The position numbers and the translations under genes were made by a program. Shown piece by piece: positions 1 to 6,410 of a stretch of DNA of 10,012 bases. Each line of letters starts with the position of its first letter. Position 1 is the stretch's first letter. The stretch is from UBA4416 sp043719555 (GTDB lineage Bacteria > Bacteroidota > Bacteroidia > B-17B0 > Aurantibacillaceae). Location: the NCBI GenBank assembly GCA_043719555.1, contig JAYSTR010000128.1, forward strand, positions 1 through 10,012. The letters are read 5' to 3'. Below the pieces are notes generated by a model. That model was not told where the DNA came from and did no database searches. It saw nothing but the letters and a program-made list of their open reading frames with translations.

Positions 1-13
1 ATTATAAGAAAAC

Positions 14-48
14 AAAAAAGCGTTTCAGTAATACTGAAACGCTTTTTT
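14..48 (-). terminator. Rho-independent terminator of pdhB (bidirectional)
   Basis: A near-perfect palindrome: six A, then GCGTTTCAGT pairing with ACTGAAACGC across a 3-nt AAT loop, then T-run. On the minus strand the stem is followed by six T and lies 17 nt beyond the pdhB stop codon, so it ends pdhB transcription. Because the arms carry A-run and T-run, it would also work for a plus-strand gene ending left of the window. Confidence 0.9.
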
Positions 49-65
49 TATATGATTAATTTTAA

Positions 66-1049
66 TTAAGCTTTTTGATACATTACATCCTTAACAGCCT
101 GTATAGTTTTAGCAACATTTGGTAACGAAGCCTCAATTAAAGTTGGCGCGTATGGTAATGGCACATCTGCTGCTGTAATTCTACGGATAGGCGCATCTAA
201 ATAATCAAACGCATCTTTCTGAACTCTAAAAGCAATTTCGCCCGAAATACTTGCTAATGGCCAAGCTTCTTCAACAACCACTAAACGGTTTGTTTTTTTA
301 ACCGAAGTAATAATCGTATCATAATCAATAGGACGAACAGAACGTAAATCAATAACCTCAACACTAATACCATCTTTTTCTAATTCTGCAGCGGCTGCTA
401 AAGCCACTTTCATAATTTTACCAAAAGAAACTATTGTTACATCCGTACCAGCACGTTTAATATCAGCAACACCAATCGGAATTAAATATTCACCATCAGG
501 TATCTCGCATTTATCGCCATACATTTGCTCACTCTCCATAAAAATTACTGGGTCATTATCACGTATCGCCGATTTTAATAATCCTTTAGCATCATACCCA
601 TTACTTGGTACTACTACTTTTAAACCTGGGCAATTTGCATACCAGTTTTCAAAAGCTTGAGAGTGCTGTGAACTTAACATTCCTGCACTTGCTGTTGGTC
701 CTCTAAATACTATAGGACAATTATATTGCCCACCACTCATACTTAAAAATTTAGCGGCTGCATTAATCACTTGATCGATAGCAACCAACGAAAAGTTAAA
801 GGTCATAAACTCAATAATTGGACGCAAACCATTAACCGCTGCGCCAACGCCAATACCTGCAAAACCAAGCTCAGCAATAGGTGTATCAATAATACGCTTA
901 GGGCCAAACTCCGCTAACATACCTTTACTTACTTTATAAGCACCATTATATTCTGCCACTTCTTCCCCCATTAAAAAAATGGTTTCATCACGTCGCATTT
1001 CTTCATTCATTGCCTCACGTAGGGCTTCTCTAAATTCAAGAGTTCTCAT
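66..1049 (-). CDS. pdhB: Pyruvate dehydrogenase E1 component, beta subunit
   Basis: 327 aa, the usual full length. E1-beta pairs with E1-alpha (not in this window) to form the thiamine-diphosphate decarboxylase of the cytoplasmic pyruvate dehydrogenase complex, which oxidises pyruvate and passes the acetyl group to E2 lipoyl domains. The N-terminal pyrimidine-binding domain contains GEEVAEYNGAYKVS (residues 28-41) and DTPIAELGFAG, whose E60 matches the Glu that activates the ThDP aminopyrimidine in human E1-beta. The SSQHSQ motif (H129) is the conserved active-site loop, and the C-terminal transketolase domain begins near residue 200. Branched-chain 2-oxoacid E1-beta is the closest alternative, but EFMTFNFSLVAIDQVINAAAK-type sequence fits PDH. 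It appears monocistronic, since a strong terminator follows at once. It is divergent from etfB. The ATG at 1047-1049 has no Shine-Dalgarno, normal for this phylum. Confidence 0.95.
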   Translation of the reverse strand: MRTLEFREALREAMNEEMRRDETIFLMGEEVAEYNGAYKVSKGMLAEFGPKRIIDTPIAELGFAGIGVGAAVNGLRPIIEFMTFNFSLVAIDQVINAAAKFLSMSGGQYNCPIVFRGPTASAGMLSSQHSQAFENWYANCPGLKVVVPSNGYDAKGLLKSAIRDNDPVIFMESEQMYGDKCEIPDGEYLIPIGVADIKRAGTDVTIVSFGKIMKVALAAAAELEKDGISVEVIDLRSVRPIDYDTIITSVKKTNRLVVVEEAWPLASISGEIAFRVQKDAFDYLDAPIRRITAADVPLPYAPTLIEASLPNVAKTIQAVKDVMYQKA

Positions 1050-1074
1050 ACAATACTGTAATTAAGTTATTCAT

Positions 1075-1082
1075 CAAATGTA
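1075..1082 (-). promoter_or_regulatory. Probable -7 box of the pdhB promoter
   Basis: On the minus strand this reads TACATTTG, an exact match to the Bacteroidota -7 element TAnnTTTG, 25 nt upstream of the pdhB ATG. No clear TTG is present at the expected -33 distance; only a T-rich stretch lies there. The call therefore rests on one box and its position. Confidence 0.5.
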
Positions 1083-1136
1083 ATAAAAAGTTTATAATTT
1101 GGTAAAAACTAGCTATAAAATAGACGTATTAAATTG

Positions 1137-1166
1137 TTGATTTCCTTGCATATTTTTCTAAATTTG
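1137..1166 (+). promoter_or_regulatory. Bacteroidota-type promoter of etfB-etfA
   Basis: TTG at 1137-1139, a 19-nt spacer and TAAATTTG at 1159-1166 match the sigma-ABfr/Flavobacterium promoter consensus (TTG, about 19 nt, TAnnTTTG) exactly. It sits 27 nt before the etfB ATG, so the leader should be about 20 nt. It probably drives etfB, etfA and the DUF151 gene, since no terminator separates them. Confidence 0.75.
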
Positions 1167-1193
1167 CTTTCCCTTTAAAAAAACGTATAAATT

Positions 1194-1937
1194 ATGAAAA
1201 TATTAGTTCCCATCAGTAACGTACCTGATACAACTACAAAAATTGCCTTTACAAATGGTGATACAGAATTTAGCTCTGCAGGTGTTCAATTTATTATTAA
1301 TCCCTACGATGAGTGGTATGCTTTAGTGCGTGCGCTTGAATTAAAGGAAGCCGGTAAAGCGGAAAAAGTAACCATCATTCACGTTGGCTTAGCTGATAGC
1401 GATGCTACAATCCGTAAAGGTTTTGCTTTAGGGGCTGATGATGGTGTTCGTATTGATGCTGAAGGACCTGATGCGTATTTTGTTGCTGAGCAAATTGCAG
1501 CGTATGCAAAAGCGAATGGTTACGATTTAGTAATGGCTGGTAAAGAAACCATTAACTACAATGGTTCATCGGTTGGTGCTATGATTGCTGGCTTTATGGA
1601 TTTACCCTTTGTATCCTTATCAACAAAGTTAGAGTTAGAAGGTAACAAAGCAACGATTGAACAAGATGTAGATGGTGGAACACAAGTTGTTGAATGTGAG
1701 TTACCGTTAGTTATGTCTTGCTCTAAGGGTATGGCAGAGCAACGTATCCCTAATATGAAAGGAATTATGAGTGCTCGTACTAAACCTTTAACAGTTGTTG
1801 CTGCTAATGGCTCTGATAAATTAACGCATATTAAATCATACACATTATCTGCTGGTAGAACGACTTGCAAAATGATTGATGAAAATAATATGGATGAATT
1901 AGTAAATTTATTACATACAGAAGCAAAAGTTATATAA
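1194..1937 (+). CDS. etfB: Electron transfer flavoprotein, beta subunit
   Basis: 247 aa, full length. EtfB is the AMP-binding subunit of the soluble ETF heterodimer; with EtfA (the next gene) it accepts electrons from acyl-CoA and other flavin dehydrogenases and hands them to ETF:quinone oxidoreductase. Visible family features are INPYDEWYALVRALELKE (residues 35-52), the GKETINYNGSSVG nucleotide-binding segment (116-128), and DVDGG (158-162) followed by the conserved run ending ELPLVMS. RIPNMKGIMSARTKP is the C-terminal signature. No second [4Fe-4S]- or FAD-bifurcating insertion is visible, so this looks like a housekeeping ETF, although bifurcating types cannot be ruled out by eye. It begins the operon etfB-etfA-DUF151, divergent from pdhB, behind a consensus promoter. 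The ATG follows an A-rich leader without a Shine-Dalgarno. Confidence 0.95.
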   Translation: MKILVPISNVPDTTTKIAFTNGDTEFSSAGVQFIINPYDEWYALVRALELKEAGKAEKVTIIHVGLADSDATIRKGFALGADDGVRIDAEGPDAYFVAEQIAAYAKANGYDLVMAGKETINYNGSSVGAMIAGFMDLPFVSLSTKLELEGNKATIEQDVDGGTQVVECELPLVMSCSKGMAEQRIPNMKGIMSARTKPLTVVAANGSDKLTHIKSYTLSAGRTTCKMIDENNMDELVNLLHTEAKVI

Positions 1938-2014
1938 TTCAATTAGAGAGTTAGTGAAATAGAGAATTGTTGAATTAACTAAATCAAAAAATCACCAAAT
2001 CAAAAATTAAAAAA
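1938..2014 (+). repeat. Low-complexity AT-rich spacer between etfB and etfA
   Basis: This 77-nt spacer has a G-rich purine half (TTAGAGAGTTAGTGAAATAG) followed by a half built from repeats of AAATCA, with AAATCAAAAA occurring at 1981-1990 and again at 1998-2007. The two halves are only loosely complementary, so no terminator is called. No promoter boxes are visible, and etfA is probably co-transcribed with etfB. Confidence 0.45.
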
Positions 2015-2995
2015 ATGGTATTAGTATATACAGAAATAAATAAAGGCAAAGTAAAAAAAGCATCGTTAGAGGCAGTAAATTACGGCGCTAAAATAGCTGA
2101 TTTAATGGGCACTTCGGTTGCTGCTATGGCAATTAATGCAGATGCCGCTCAGTTAGAAGAATTAGGCAAAGCAGGTGCTAAAAAAATTATATCTATAAAA
2201 AACGAAGGTCTTAATTCCTTAGATGGCATGTTATTATCATCGGCTGTTGAGCAAGTAGCAAAGGCAGAAGGTGCCAAAGTAATTGTATTCTCTTTTGACA
2301 TTACTGGTAAAGCCGTTGCTCCACGTTTATCAGCTAAATTAAAAGCTGGTTTAGTGGCTGGTGCAGTGGATTATCCAACGGTTAATGGTTCTGCTTTAGA
2401 AGTTAAGAAAAATGTATTTTCAGGAAAAGCAACCGCTATCTATTCTATCAACAGCGATATCAAAATCATTTCCTTATTACCAAATTCTTTCCCTATTAAA
2501 TTAGGCGATAATGCTGCTACAGTGGCTGATTTCACAGTTGATTTAGCCGGTGTAAATTCTAAAATTGTAGTAAAAGAAAAAAAATCAACAGATGTTGGTG
2601 GTATGATTCCATTACCAGAAGCTGAATTAGTAGTATCTGCAGGTCGTGGTATGAAAGGTCCAGAAAATTGGGGAATGGTTGAAGAATTAGCGAAAGAATT
2701 AGGTGCAACAACAGCTTGTTCTCGTCCCGTTGCTGATATGCACTGGAGACCACATCATGAGCATGTTGGACAAACAGGTGTAGCTATTCGTCCGAACTTA
2801 TACATAGCTATAGGTATTTCGGGAGCTATACAACATTTAGCTGGTGTTAATGGTAGTAAAACAATTGTAGTTATTAATACAGATAAAGAAGCTCCGTTTT
2901 TTAAATCGGCTGATTATGGTATTATTGGCGATGCCTTTACGATACTTCCTAAATTGGTTGAAGCCGTTAAAAAATTTAAAGCAAACAAAAACTAA
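2015..2995 (+). CDS. etfA: Electron transfer flavoprotein, alpha subunit
   Basis: 326 aa, full length. EtfA carries the redox-active FAD of the ETF heterodimer and pairs with EtfB, encoded 77 nt upstream. The N-terminal half (about 1-190) is the ETF fold shared with EtfB. The C-terminal FAD domain shows SAGRGMKGPENWG (208-220), CSRPVAD (235-241, with R237 at the flavin), GQTG (251-254), and the ETF-alpha signature LYIAIGISGAIQH (261-273), followed by VINTDKEAPFF and ADYGIIGD. The DMHWRPHHEHVGQTG segment is longer in histidine than mitochondrial EtfA, a form I associate with Bacteroidota. The ATG is preceded by AAAAAA rather than a Shine-Dalgarno. It is followed after 34 nt by the DUF151 gene with no terminator. 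Confidence 0.95.
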   Translation: MVLVYTEINKGKVKKASLEAVNYGAKIADLMGTSVAAMAINADAAQLEELGKAGAKKIISIKNEGLNSLDGMLLSSAVEQVAKAEGAKVIVFSFDITGKAVAPRLSAKLKAGLVAGAVDYPTVNGSALEVKKNVFSGKATAIYSINSDIKIISLLPNSFPIKLGDNAATVADFTVDLAGVNSKIVVKEKKSTDVGGMIPLPEAELVVSAGRGMKGPENWGMVEELAKELGATTACSRPVADMHWRPHHEHVGQTGVAIRPNLYIAIGISGAIQHLAGVNGSKTIVVINTDKEAPFFKSADYGIIGDAFTILPKLVEAVKKFKANKN

Positions 2996-3029
2996 TCTGA
3001 ACTTTATTTAGTATATTAGAGTTAGTAAT

Positions 3030-3647
3030 ATGGCAATGAAAAAAGTTAGATTAGAGATTGTTGGTTTATCATACAGTCAAACGCAAAGTGGCGCGTATGC
3101 CCTAGTTTTGGGCGAAAGCACAGGTAGCCGACGATTGCCAATAATTATTGGTGGTTTTGAGGCACAAGCAATTGCCATAGAGTTAGAGAAAATGACTCCT
3201 ACTCGACCGTTAACGCACGATTTATTTAAAACCTTTTGCGAAACGTTTTCAATTGATGTAACTGAAATTTTAATATACAATTTAGTAGAAGGTATTTTTT
3301 ACGCTAAATTAATTTGTACTGATGGATCTAAGGAAATTGAAATTGATGCCCGTACGAGTGATGCCATTGCTTTAGCAGTGCGTTTTAATTGCCCTATTTA
3401 TACTTACGAATTTATATTAAAATCGGCTGGTATAGTATTAGATGATGATGCGTTGCCAAGCGGCGAAGCTACTGATATTTCAGCAGCGTTAGAAGAGAGT
3501 GCAACCACTCCTGCAACACCCGAAGGCGAATTCAAAACTAAATCGACCGAAGAGTTGAAAAATTTATTACAAACGGCGTTGGATGATGAGCAATACGAAC
3601 TCGCCTCTAAAATACGAGACGAAATAAACACCCGCAAAGAATCTTAA
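3030..3647 (+). CDS. Bifunctional nuclease family protein (DUF151) with C-terminal UVR motif
   Basis: 205 aa. Residues about 4-140 form a DUF151 (bifunctional nuclease, BFN) domain: GLSYSQTQSGAYALVLGE, the LPIIIGGFEAQAIAIELE core, and ARTSDAIALAVRFNCPIY (107-124). Plant and archaeal relatives have been reported to cleave both DNA and RNA, but the bacterial role is not settled. A Ser/Thr/Ala/Pro/Glu-rich linker (about 141-170) leads to a UVR motif at about 171-203 (ELKNLLQTALDDEQYELASK, then IRDEI), the UvrB/UvrC-type helical hairpin for protein contacts. It lies 34 nt after etfA with no terminator and ends at a strong hairpin, so it appears to be the last gene of the etf operon. This ETF-DUF151 neighbourhood occurs, as I recall, in other Bacteroidota. 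A second in-frame ATG six bases downstream is an equally possible start. Confidence 0.88.
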   Translation: MAMKKVRLEIVGLSYSQTQSGAYALVLGESTGSRRLPIIIGGFEAQAIAIELEKMTPTRPLTHDLFKTFCETFSIDVTEILIYNLVEGIFYAKLICTDGSKEIEIDARTSDAIALAVRFNCPIYTYEFILKSAGIVLDDDALPSGEATDISAALEESATTPATPEGEFKTKSTEELKNLLQTALDDEQYELASKIRDEINTRKES

Positions 3648-3649
3648 AC

Positions 3650-3678
3650 AAAAAGCTACCACCTCGGTAGCTTTTTTT
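3650..3678 (+). terminator. Rho-independent terminator of the etfBA-DUF151 operon
   Basis: AAAAGCTACC, a 5-nt ACCTC loop, GGTAGC and a run of seven T start just after the DUF151 stop codon. The stem is perfect and the T-run long, so this is a strong terminator that closes the core-metabolism operon. Confidence 0.92.
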
Positions 3679-3759
3679 ATGCAATAAAAACGAATAACGG
3701 TTTCTTTGAAAAATGTAGGAGAATAAAACATCTTAAAAAGAAATAGAAACTTTTTAATA

Positions 3760-3805
3760 TTTGTTTTCAATTGCTAAGTAACATTTGTATCTTTATTTAA
3801 ACATT
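3760..3805 (+). promoter_or_regulatory. Promoter-like module upstream of the YHYH gene (copy A)
   Basis: Contains TATCTTTA at 3788-3795, one base off the Bacteroidota -7 box TAnnTTTG, followed by TTAAACATT. The best upstream TTTG (3760-3763) is 24 nt away, longer than the usual 19 or so. The whole module aligns with 5191-5236 at about 37 of 47 columns. A transcript from here would begin near 3800, which argues against any start codon before that point for the next gene. Confidence 0.45.
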
Positions 3806-3901
3806 TCGTATTTAAACGGTTCTAAAAACAACCGAAGCAAACCGAGAAAACGTTATATGGAAACCAACAGAATGTCTTTTATTGAAAAAATTCAATATTA
3901 T

Positions 3902-5107
3902 ATGAAACAAATTTTTATCTACGGATTAATCATTTTCACAAACGCAGGATTTGCTCAAATTACACCCGAAATTACTTCGTGGAAAATTAACACAAGTGGT
4001 GCAACTGGTTATGCTGGCATTTTAACAAATGTGCAACAAGTACAATACTCAACAAACAATGTTTATGTAAGTGCAACTTGTATTCCTGATTATACCATCG
4101 GACCCTGGACAGCAAATCCAAATATTCCTGCAAATAAAAATTTCGTATTTAAAATAACCCGAAACCCTGTCCAAAATACAGGCACTTTAACACAAACACC
4201 ATTAGGTCATTTAGGCGTTTGGAGTAATGGAGTGAGTATTTTTAATGCTAAAGACGGAATGAGTTATAACAATGCTAATGTCTGGCATCAAGATGCTTTG
4301 TTTCATGAGGGTGTTAGTTTTGACAATTGTTTGGGGCACCCAGCACCTGGTGGCGAATATCATCATCATGTAAATCCTAAATGTTTATATAACGATTCAG
4401 ACAGTTTAAACCATTCCCCAATAATTGGTTATGCTTTTGATGGTTTTCCTATATATGGTGCCTACGCATATACTAACGCTAATGGAACAGGCACAATCAA
4501 AAGAATGAAAAGTAGTTTTGTAAAAAACACTTATACTACAAGAACCAATGGACCGATTGTAGATGCTACTAATCCAATAGGTTCATATATAGAAGATTAT
4601 ACTTTTACAAGTGGGGCTGGCGATTTAGACATTCACAATGGAAGATTTTGTAAAACACCTGATTATCCAAATGGAATTTATGCCTATTTCGTAACAATAG
4701 ATGCAACTTTATACCCTGTTTATCCTTATGTACTTGGACCAACATATTACGGAACTGTGCAAACTGGCAATACAGGTATGAATAGTGGGCATAATACCAT
4801 TACTGAAACTGTAACAACCTATACGCCAAGTGCATTAGGCATTTCAGACATTTACAAGAAAATTGAATTTGAATTTTATCCAAATCCAACTAGAGACAAT
4901 TTGACGATTTTTGTTTCTCCAAGTGAAAACAATAATTTAGAAGCACAATTTTCGAACGAATTAGGACAAATAATTTTAACAGAGAAAAATATCCAACCTG
5001 CAGTTCCATATACATTTAATTTTGCAAATTTATCGGCTGGAATTTATTATCTAAAATTACAAGGGAACGGTAAATCGGCAATACAAAAAATAGCAGTTAC
5101 AAAATAA
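3902..5107 (+). CDS. Secreted YHYH-domain protein with type 9 secretion (type A) sorting domain
   Basis: 401 aa from the ATG at 3902. I chose this start because it gives a clean signal peptide, MKQIFIYGLIIFTNAGFAQ (residues 1-19). In-frame TTG 3785 and ATGs 3857 and 3872 would put a charged extension before it, and 3785 lies inside the promoter-like module. The mature region is a YHYH-family domain: CLGHPAPGGEYHHH around residues 144-156, then HSPIIGYAFDGFPIYGAY and a later DIHNGRFCKTPDYPNGIYAY. The name motif reads Y153-H-H-H here, not YHYH. The family is secreted and its biochemical role is not established; the clustered His hints at metal binding (inference). Residues about 322-401 form a T9SS type A sorting domain, beginning YPNP (326-329) and ending in LSAGIYYLKLQGNGKSAIQK, which directs export across the outer membrane. 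It stands alone between a terminator and noncoding DNA. Confidence 0.88.
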   Translation: MKQIFIYGLIIFTNAGFAQITPEITSWKINTSGATGYAGILTNVQQVQYSTNNVYVSATCIPDYTIGPWTANPNIPANKNFVFKITRNPVQNTGTLTQTPLGHLGVWSNGVSIFNAKDGMSYNNANVWHQDALFHEGVSFDNCLGHPAPGGEYHHHVNPKCLYNDSDSLNHSPIIGYAFDGFPIYGAYAYTNANGTGTIKRMKSSFVKNTYTTRTNGPIVDATNPIGSYIEDYTFTSGAGDLDIHNGRFCKTPDYPNGIYAYFVTIDATLYPVYPYVLGPTYYGTVQTGNTGMNSGHNTITETVTTYTPSALGISDIYKKIEFEFYPNPTRDNLTIFVSPSENNNLEAQFSNELGQIILTEKNIQPAVPYTFNFANLSAGIYYLKLQGNGKSAIQKIAVTK

Positions 5108-5352
5108 CTTGCCAGCATATAGCACTTTAAATGATCAAGAGGGCAAAGATGCGAGAATTAGTAAAAAAAACTGTTGACAATTAATTAATTTTTGTTTGGC
5201 TATTGCTTCCCAACATGGTATCTTTAATTAAACATTAATGGGTATATTTAATTGAGTGATCCAATTGCCAACTGCAACATATCCAAAATGTTACCGATGA
5301 TTGCAGGTATACGCCAGGTTTTGGTTTGAAAAACATAAATAAATTGAAATAT
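5108..5352 (+). other. 245-bp noncoding stretch with cassette-end motif and promoter
   Basis: Eight nt after the YHYH stop lies GCATATAGCACTTT (5115-5128), related to motifs that follow two other genes at 6967 and 7865. A promoter-like module occupies 5191-5236, and a small AACAT/ATGTT inverted repeat lies near 5275. Short reading frames here (under 30 codons) match nothing I know. No terminator for the YHYH gene is visible. Confidence 0.5.
5191..5236 (+). promoter_or_regulatory. Promoter-like module upstream of the DUF6958 gene (copy B)
   Basis: TTTG at 5195-5198, a 20-nt spacer and TATCTTTA at 5219-5226 approach the Bacteroidota promoter consensus (one mismatch in TAnnTTTG). It shares the order TTTGTTT, ATTGCT, AACAT, GTATCTTTA and TTAAACATT with the region at 3760-3805. 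It would give a leader of about 120 nt for the three-gene set starting at 5353. Confidence 0.5.
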
Positions 5353-5640
5353 ATGGAACAAAAAATTCAGCTCAAACATCCGGAAGGCAAGAAAGCTGTT
5401 GCAATAAACAAATCCAAATATGATGTTTTAAAACATGTTGTATTAAATCTTTTAAAGAAAAAAGGTGAATTATCCCATTTAGAGTTATTGGAAGCAATTA
5501 CTGAAGAATTTAAAAAGAATACTATTAAATTTGAAGGTTCTATTGAGTGGCACATGGAATGGGTGAAACTTGATCTAGAAGCAAATAAAATTATTCAAAG
5601 GATCAAGAATACAACCCCCCAAAAATATATTCTAAAATAA
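5353..5640 (+). CDS. DUF6958 family protein, small predicted helical protein
   Basis: 95 aa from the ATG at 5353. An in-frame TTG at 5326 would add nine residues, but the family normally starts at about this ATG. The sequence runs KIQLKHPEGKKAVAINKSKY, then a helical region with LLKKKGELSHLELLEAITEE, then FEGSIEWHMEWVKLDLEAN and a PQKYIL ending. This order resembles the DUF6958 family of small soluble proteins and suggests a winged-helix-like fold, though no function is known to me. It is the first gene of a tight set: the next gene begins 17 nt after its stop. The family name is from memory of the pattern; the gene itself is well supported. Confidence 0.72.
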   Translation: MEQKIQLKHPEGKKAVAINKSKYDVLKHVVLNLLKKKGELSHLELLEAITEEFKKNTIKFEGSIEWHMEWVKLDLEANKIIQRIKNTTPQKYILK

Positions 5641-5657
5641 AAACGAATAAACTAAAC

Positions 5658-5954
5658 ATGCTAAAGGGGTTATTTCTAAAACTGACCACCGTTTTTTTGT
5701 TAACAGTTTTTTTGACTGCATTTTTCTATGTACATGAAACATTTCCTAAACCATTCAGGGCAGCTACTGCTTTATTAGGAGCACCAACTGCCATTGCTTC
5801 AGGTATTTCATATTATTTAAAACTTGGCATTCCTGTTTATTATACACCAATGGCAGTAATTTTTTCGAATTTAATTGCATCAATTATAATTGTTATTTTA
5901 GGCAACACTTTTTTAAAATGGCTAAGAAAACGAAAACAACTAACAAGAAAATAA
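5658..5954 (+). CDS. Small membrane protein of unknown function
   Basis: 98 aa, not recognised. Hydrophobic segments at about residues 6-26 and 64-85 are clear membrane helices. A weaker one lies at about 38-56, rich in Ala and Gly (ALLGAPTAIASGISYYL). The C-terminus is strongly basic (KWLRKRKQLTRK), so it should face the cytoplasm. With two or three helices the N-terminal orientation is uncertain. The gene sits 17 nt after the DUF6958 stop and 1 nt before the DUF1801 ATG, so it is almost certainly co-transcribed with both. It shows no enzyme motif. Codon use resembles its neighbours. Confidence 0.75.
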   Translation: MLKGLFLKLTTVFLLTVFLTAFFYVHETFPKPFRAATALLGAPTAIASGISYYLKLGIPVYYTPMAVIFSNLIASIIIVILGNTFLKWLRKRKQLTRK

Positions 5955-5955
5955 T

Positions 5956-6366
5956 ATGGGAAAATTAGCAATTGTAAAAACGACAGAAAATGCTTTGAAT
6001 CCTGAAGATTTTATTAATGAAGTAATAGATGAGCAAAAGCAAAAAGATAGCTTTATTTTACTTAAATTAATTCAGAAATTAAGCAAACAAAAACCAAAAA
6101 TGTGGGGCAGTTCAATTATTGGTTTTGGAAAAGAAATTGTTAAAAGCCCAACTTCTGGGCGAGAAGTGGAATGGTTCAAAATTGGTTTTTCTCCTCGAAA
6201 AGCAAACCTCACTATTTACTTAATGAATCTAAAAATCCATGTTGACGCCTTAAAAAAATTAGGGAAATATAAACTAGGAGGCGGTTGTCTTTACATCAAT
6301 AAACTTGAAGATATTGATTTAAAGGTTTTGAAAGAAATAATAAAGACAACTATAAACCAGAAGTAA
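5956..6366 (+). CDS. DUF1801 domain-containing protein
   Basis: 136 aa. The core MWGSSIIGFGKE, then SGREVEWFKIGFSPRKANLT and IYLMN (residues about 49-92), followed by KLGKYKLGGGCLYINKLEDI, is diagnostic of DUF1801, a small YdhG-like fold. Members are common single-domain proteins in Bacteroidota and their substrate or ligand is unknown. The ATG starts 1 nt after the stop of the membrane-protein gene, which implies translational coupling. The N-terminal 45 residues are charged and helical. No catalytic residue set can be named. Confidence 0.87.
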   Translation: MGKLAIVKTTENALNPEDFINEVIDEQKQKDSFILLKLIQKLSKQKPKMWGSSIIGFGKEIVKSPTSGREVEWFKIGFSPRKANLTIYLMNLKIHVDALKKLGKYKLGGGCLYINKLEDIDLKVLKEIIKTTINQK

Positions 6367-6410
6367 AAAGACAAATAAAAAATCAGGAAATAAATTAAAA
6401 CACAATCAAA

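Noticed and set aside
1556..1942. 128-codon open frame on the minus strand inside etfB, plus similar antisense frames inside etfA, the DUF151 gene and the monooxygenase
   Set aside because: They lie opposite well-identified genes, show no known motif and have compositions typical of reverse-strand shadows.
3820..3842. CGGTT/AACCG hairpin upstream of the YHYH gene as a terminator or riboswitch
   Set aside because: Only 5 bp with an 8-nt loop, no T-run and no riboswitch consensus.
3785..3901. TTG start and upstream ATGs extending the YHYH protein by up to 39 residues
   Set aside because: The extension is charged and would bury the signal peptide; TTG 3785 also lies at the promoter-like module. 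The ATG at 3902 gives a normal signal peptide.
5108..5175. Short open frame reading NLPAYSTLNDQEGKDARISK then KNC, possible gene remnant
   Set aside because: About 25 codons, no start, no recognised family, and it overlaps the cassette-end motif; too little to call a pseudogene.
5326..5352. TTG start adding nine residues to the DUF6958 protein
   Set aside because: The ATG at 5353 fits the family's usual start and ATG is favoured over TTG.
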